DNA of 64,000 bases from Chaetoceros tenuissimus (Eukaryota; Bacillariophyta; Thalassiosirophyceae; Chaetocerotales; Chaetocerotaceae), in the NCBI GenBank assembly GCA_021927905.1, contig BLLK01000062.1, forward strand, positions 1,612,001 to 1,676,000. The letters are read 5' to 3'. Below the pieces are notes generated by a model. That model did not search any database. It had not been told where the DNA came from and was given only the letters and a program-made list of their open reading frames with translations. Position 1 is the first letter of the stretch; each line of letters begins with the position of its first letter. Shown here piece by piece: positions 63,163 through 64,000 of the stretch. The translations under genes and the position numbers were made by a program.

Positions 63163-64000
63163 TTACTTCTTTCGCACATTGACCGAGTCTTTCAATTTAT
63201 CAAACGCATCTTTCAATTGATCCCTGACTTGTTTTGGATTGAAAGCTGAAAATCTTTTACTTGAACTTGTCAAATACTTTCCATTTGCATCTGTACCTGT
63301 CCAAACAACATGCAACTTCAAATCACAAGGGTTTTCAGTTTCCCCATTATTGACACTACCTTCTGCAATACATTCTTCTGCAGGAATAAAACAACCTTTG
63401 GTGGGTTCCATTGGAAACGCTGGTTCTCCATCAAACCCATAAGTGTTTTCTGCACATTTATCATTGGAACAAAAAATACAAGCTTTATCCCAGGCAATAC
63501 CTTGTACAATCTGTCATATTCATAATCAAAATCAGGTGATGGAATAATAAAGGTAGTAAATATGAGCAGTTGCTTTCAAACAGAAACAAAAATCTAAATG
63601 CTGAGATGTATCAAACTTACACCATCTTTGACGTCAATTACTGCAGTGAGGTAAGGGAATACACCGACATTCTTCTGATAGTACATTCGCAAGAAGCTAA
63701 CACTTTGCTGCGATGATCCAAATGCAGTAATATTTTGTGCAGTACCTGCATTTTCCTGAACCAAACTCTTGAATGCTAAAAATATAAAAATATGTCAGAA
63801 ATATTTATTGCAAATATGAAATGGTTGTTTCCAATACTCAAGCCATGAACTAGTAAATTTATAGTGGAGCGAAATCCAAGACTCAAAAAGAACAATTCCA
63901 ACATTGACACATAGTGATTGTATATTACAAGAGCATATAACACTTACATCCTGCAATTATAAATCTACTATAATCATCAGCTTCAGGAGTAAAAGAATAT
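63163..64000 (-). CDS. Partial gene, Cys-containing protein of unknown function (runs off the right edge)
   Basis: Three 3' exons are visible: from the edge to 63948, then 63775-63621 and 63510-63163, with introns of 172 and 110 nt, longer than most here. The visible protein reads TPEADDYSRFIIAG, then SFKSLVQENAGTAQNITAFG, LRMYYQKNVGVFPYLTAVIDVKDG, and IVQGIAWDKACIFCSNDKC, GCFIPAEEC, CDLKLHVVWTGTDANGKYL. The Cys spacing (ACIFC...KC...GC...EC...C) is reminiscent of the six-Cys modules in the two genes at 54 and 61 kb but not identical. The start lies outside the window. No known family is recognised. Confidence 0.6.

Noticed and set aside
1-64000. tRNA or rRNA genes, CRISPR arrays, virus-like elements
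   Set aside because: No cloverleaf with conserved boxes, rRNA-like conserved sequence, regularly spaced repeat, or reverse transcriptase, integrase or capsid-like frame was recognised on either strand.

Overview
The window is nuclear DNA of a photosynthetic stramenopile, almost certainly a diatom. Evidence: many genes carry short GT-AG introns (about 60-110 nt, usually GTAAGT or GTGAGT donors). Several N-termini show the diatom plastid-targeting signature (a signal peptide ending in an ASAFAP-like motif). There is a candidate silaffin-like Ser/Lys protein, secreted proteases with Pro/Ser/Thr linkers and diatom-style Cys modules, and plastid functions (DGDG synthase, sigma-70 factor, uroporphyrinogen-III synthase, RibD). 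The DNA is AT-rich and gene-dense, with many divergent pairs and tail-to-tail neighbours. The species cannot be fixed from sequence alone; an AT-rich diatom such as Chaetoceros is only a guess.

Layout. 0.6-3.7 kb: a 75-aa membrane protein, an AGFG-type ArfGAP-like protein and a METTL21-type methyltransferase. 3.8-12.1 kb: a secreted M11 (gametolysin-like) metalloprotease and a secreted S8 subtilase that share a Cys-rich C-terminal module; between them lie two plastid proteins of unknown role and NOSIP. 12.3-19.8 kb: HMG-CoA lyase, GH47 mannosidase, a 63-aa protein, a TLC-domain protein, a proteasome beta-2 subunit with a long propeptide, and NAT9. 19.9-25.3 kb: a six-exon DGDG synthase whose C-terminal exons are easily mistaken for a separate gene, a decayed kinase and a mitochondrial carrier. 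25.7-38.4 kb: a Ser/Thr/Pro membrane protein, a plastid sigma factor, two tandem leucyl aminopeptidases with different intron contents and different N-termini, a Rossmann-type plastid protein, a serine/histidine decarboxylase, and a RibD deaminase apparently fused to a CRM RNA-binding domain.

38.4-46.6 kb is a looser, accessory-looking stretch: two Arg/Ser-rich proteins of unknown function, a multi-exon reading frame interrupted by one in-frame TGA, and a decayed ankyrin/ArfGAP gene. 46.5-64 kb is conserved again: a 1242-aa PDK1-like kinase, the silaffin-like protein, uroporphyrinogen-III synthase, a secreted protein with three six-Cys modules, a steroid 5-alpha-reductase homologue, MCM8, an eEF3-type HEAT protein without ABC cassettes, a serine carboxypeptidase carrying the same six-Cys module, and a partial Cys-containing gene at the right edge.

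The observations most worth following are: two adjacent introns in MCM8 that are near copies of each other (68 nt each, 58 of 68 positions identical); two different Cys modules each shared by neighbouring, otherwise unrelated secreted proteins; perfect TGACGTCA palindromes 5' of three plastid-protein genes; long GTACGTAC motifs found only in intergenic DNA; intron differences between the tandem aminopeptidases; and the RibD-CRM fusion. No CRISPR array, rRNA, tRNA, virus-like element or insertion sequence was recognised.
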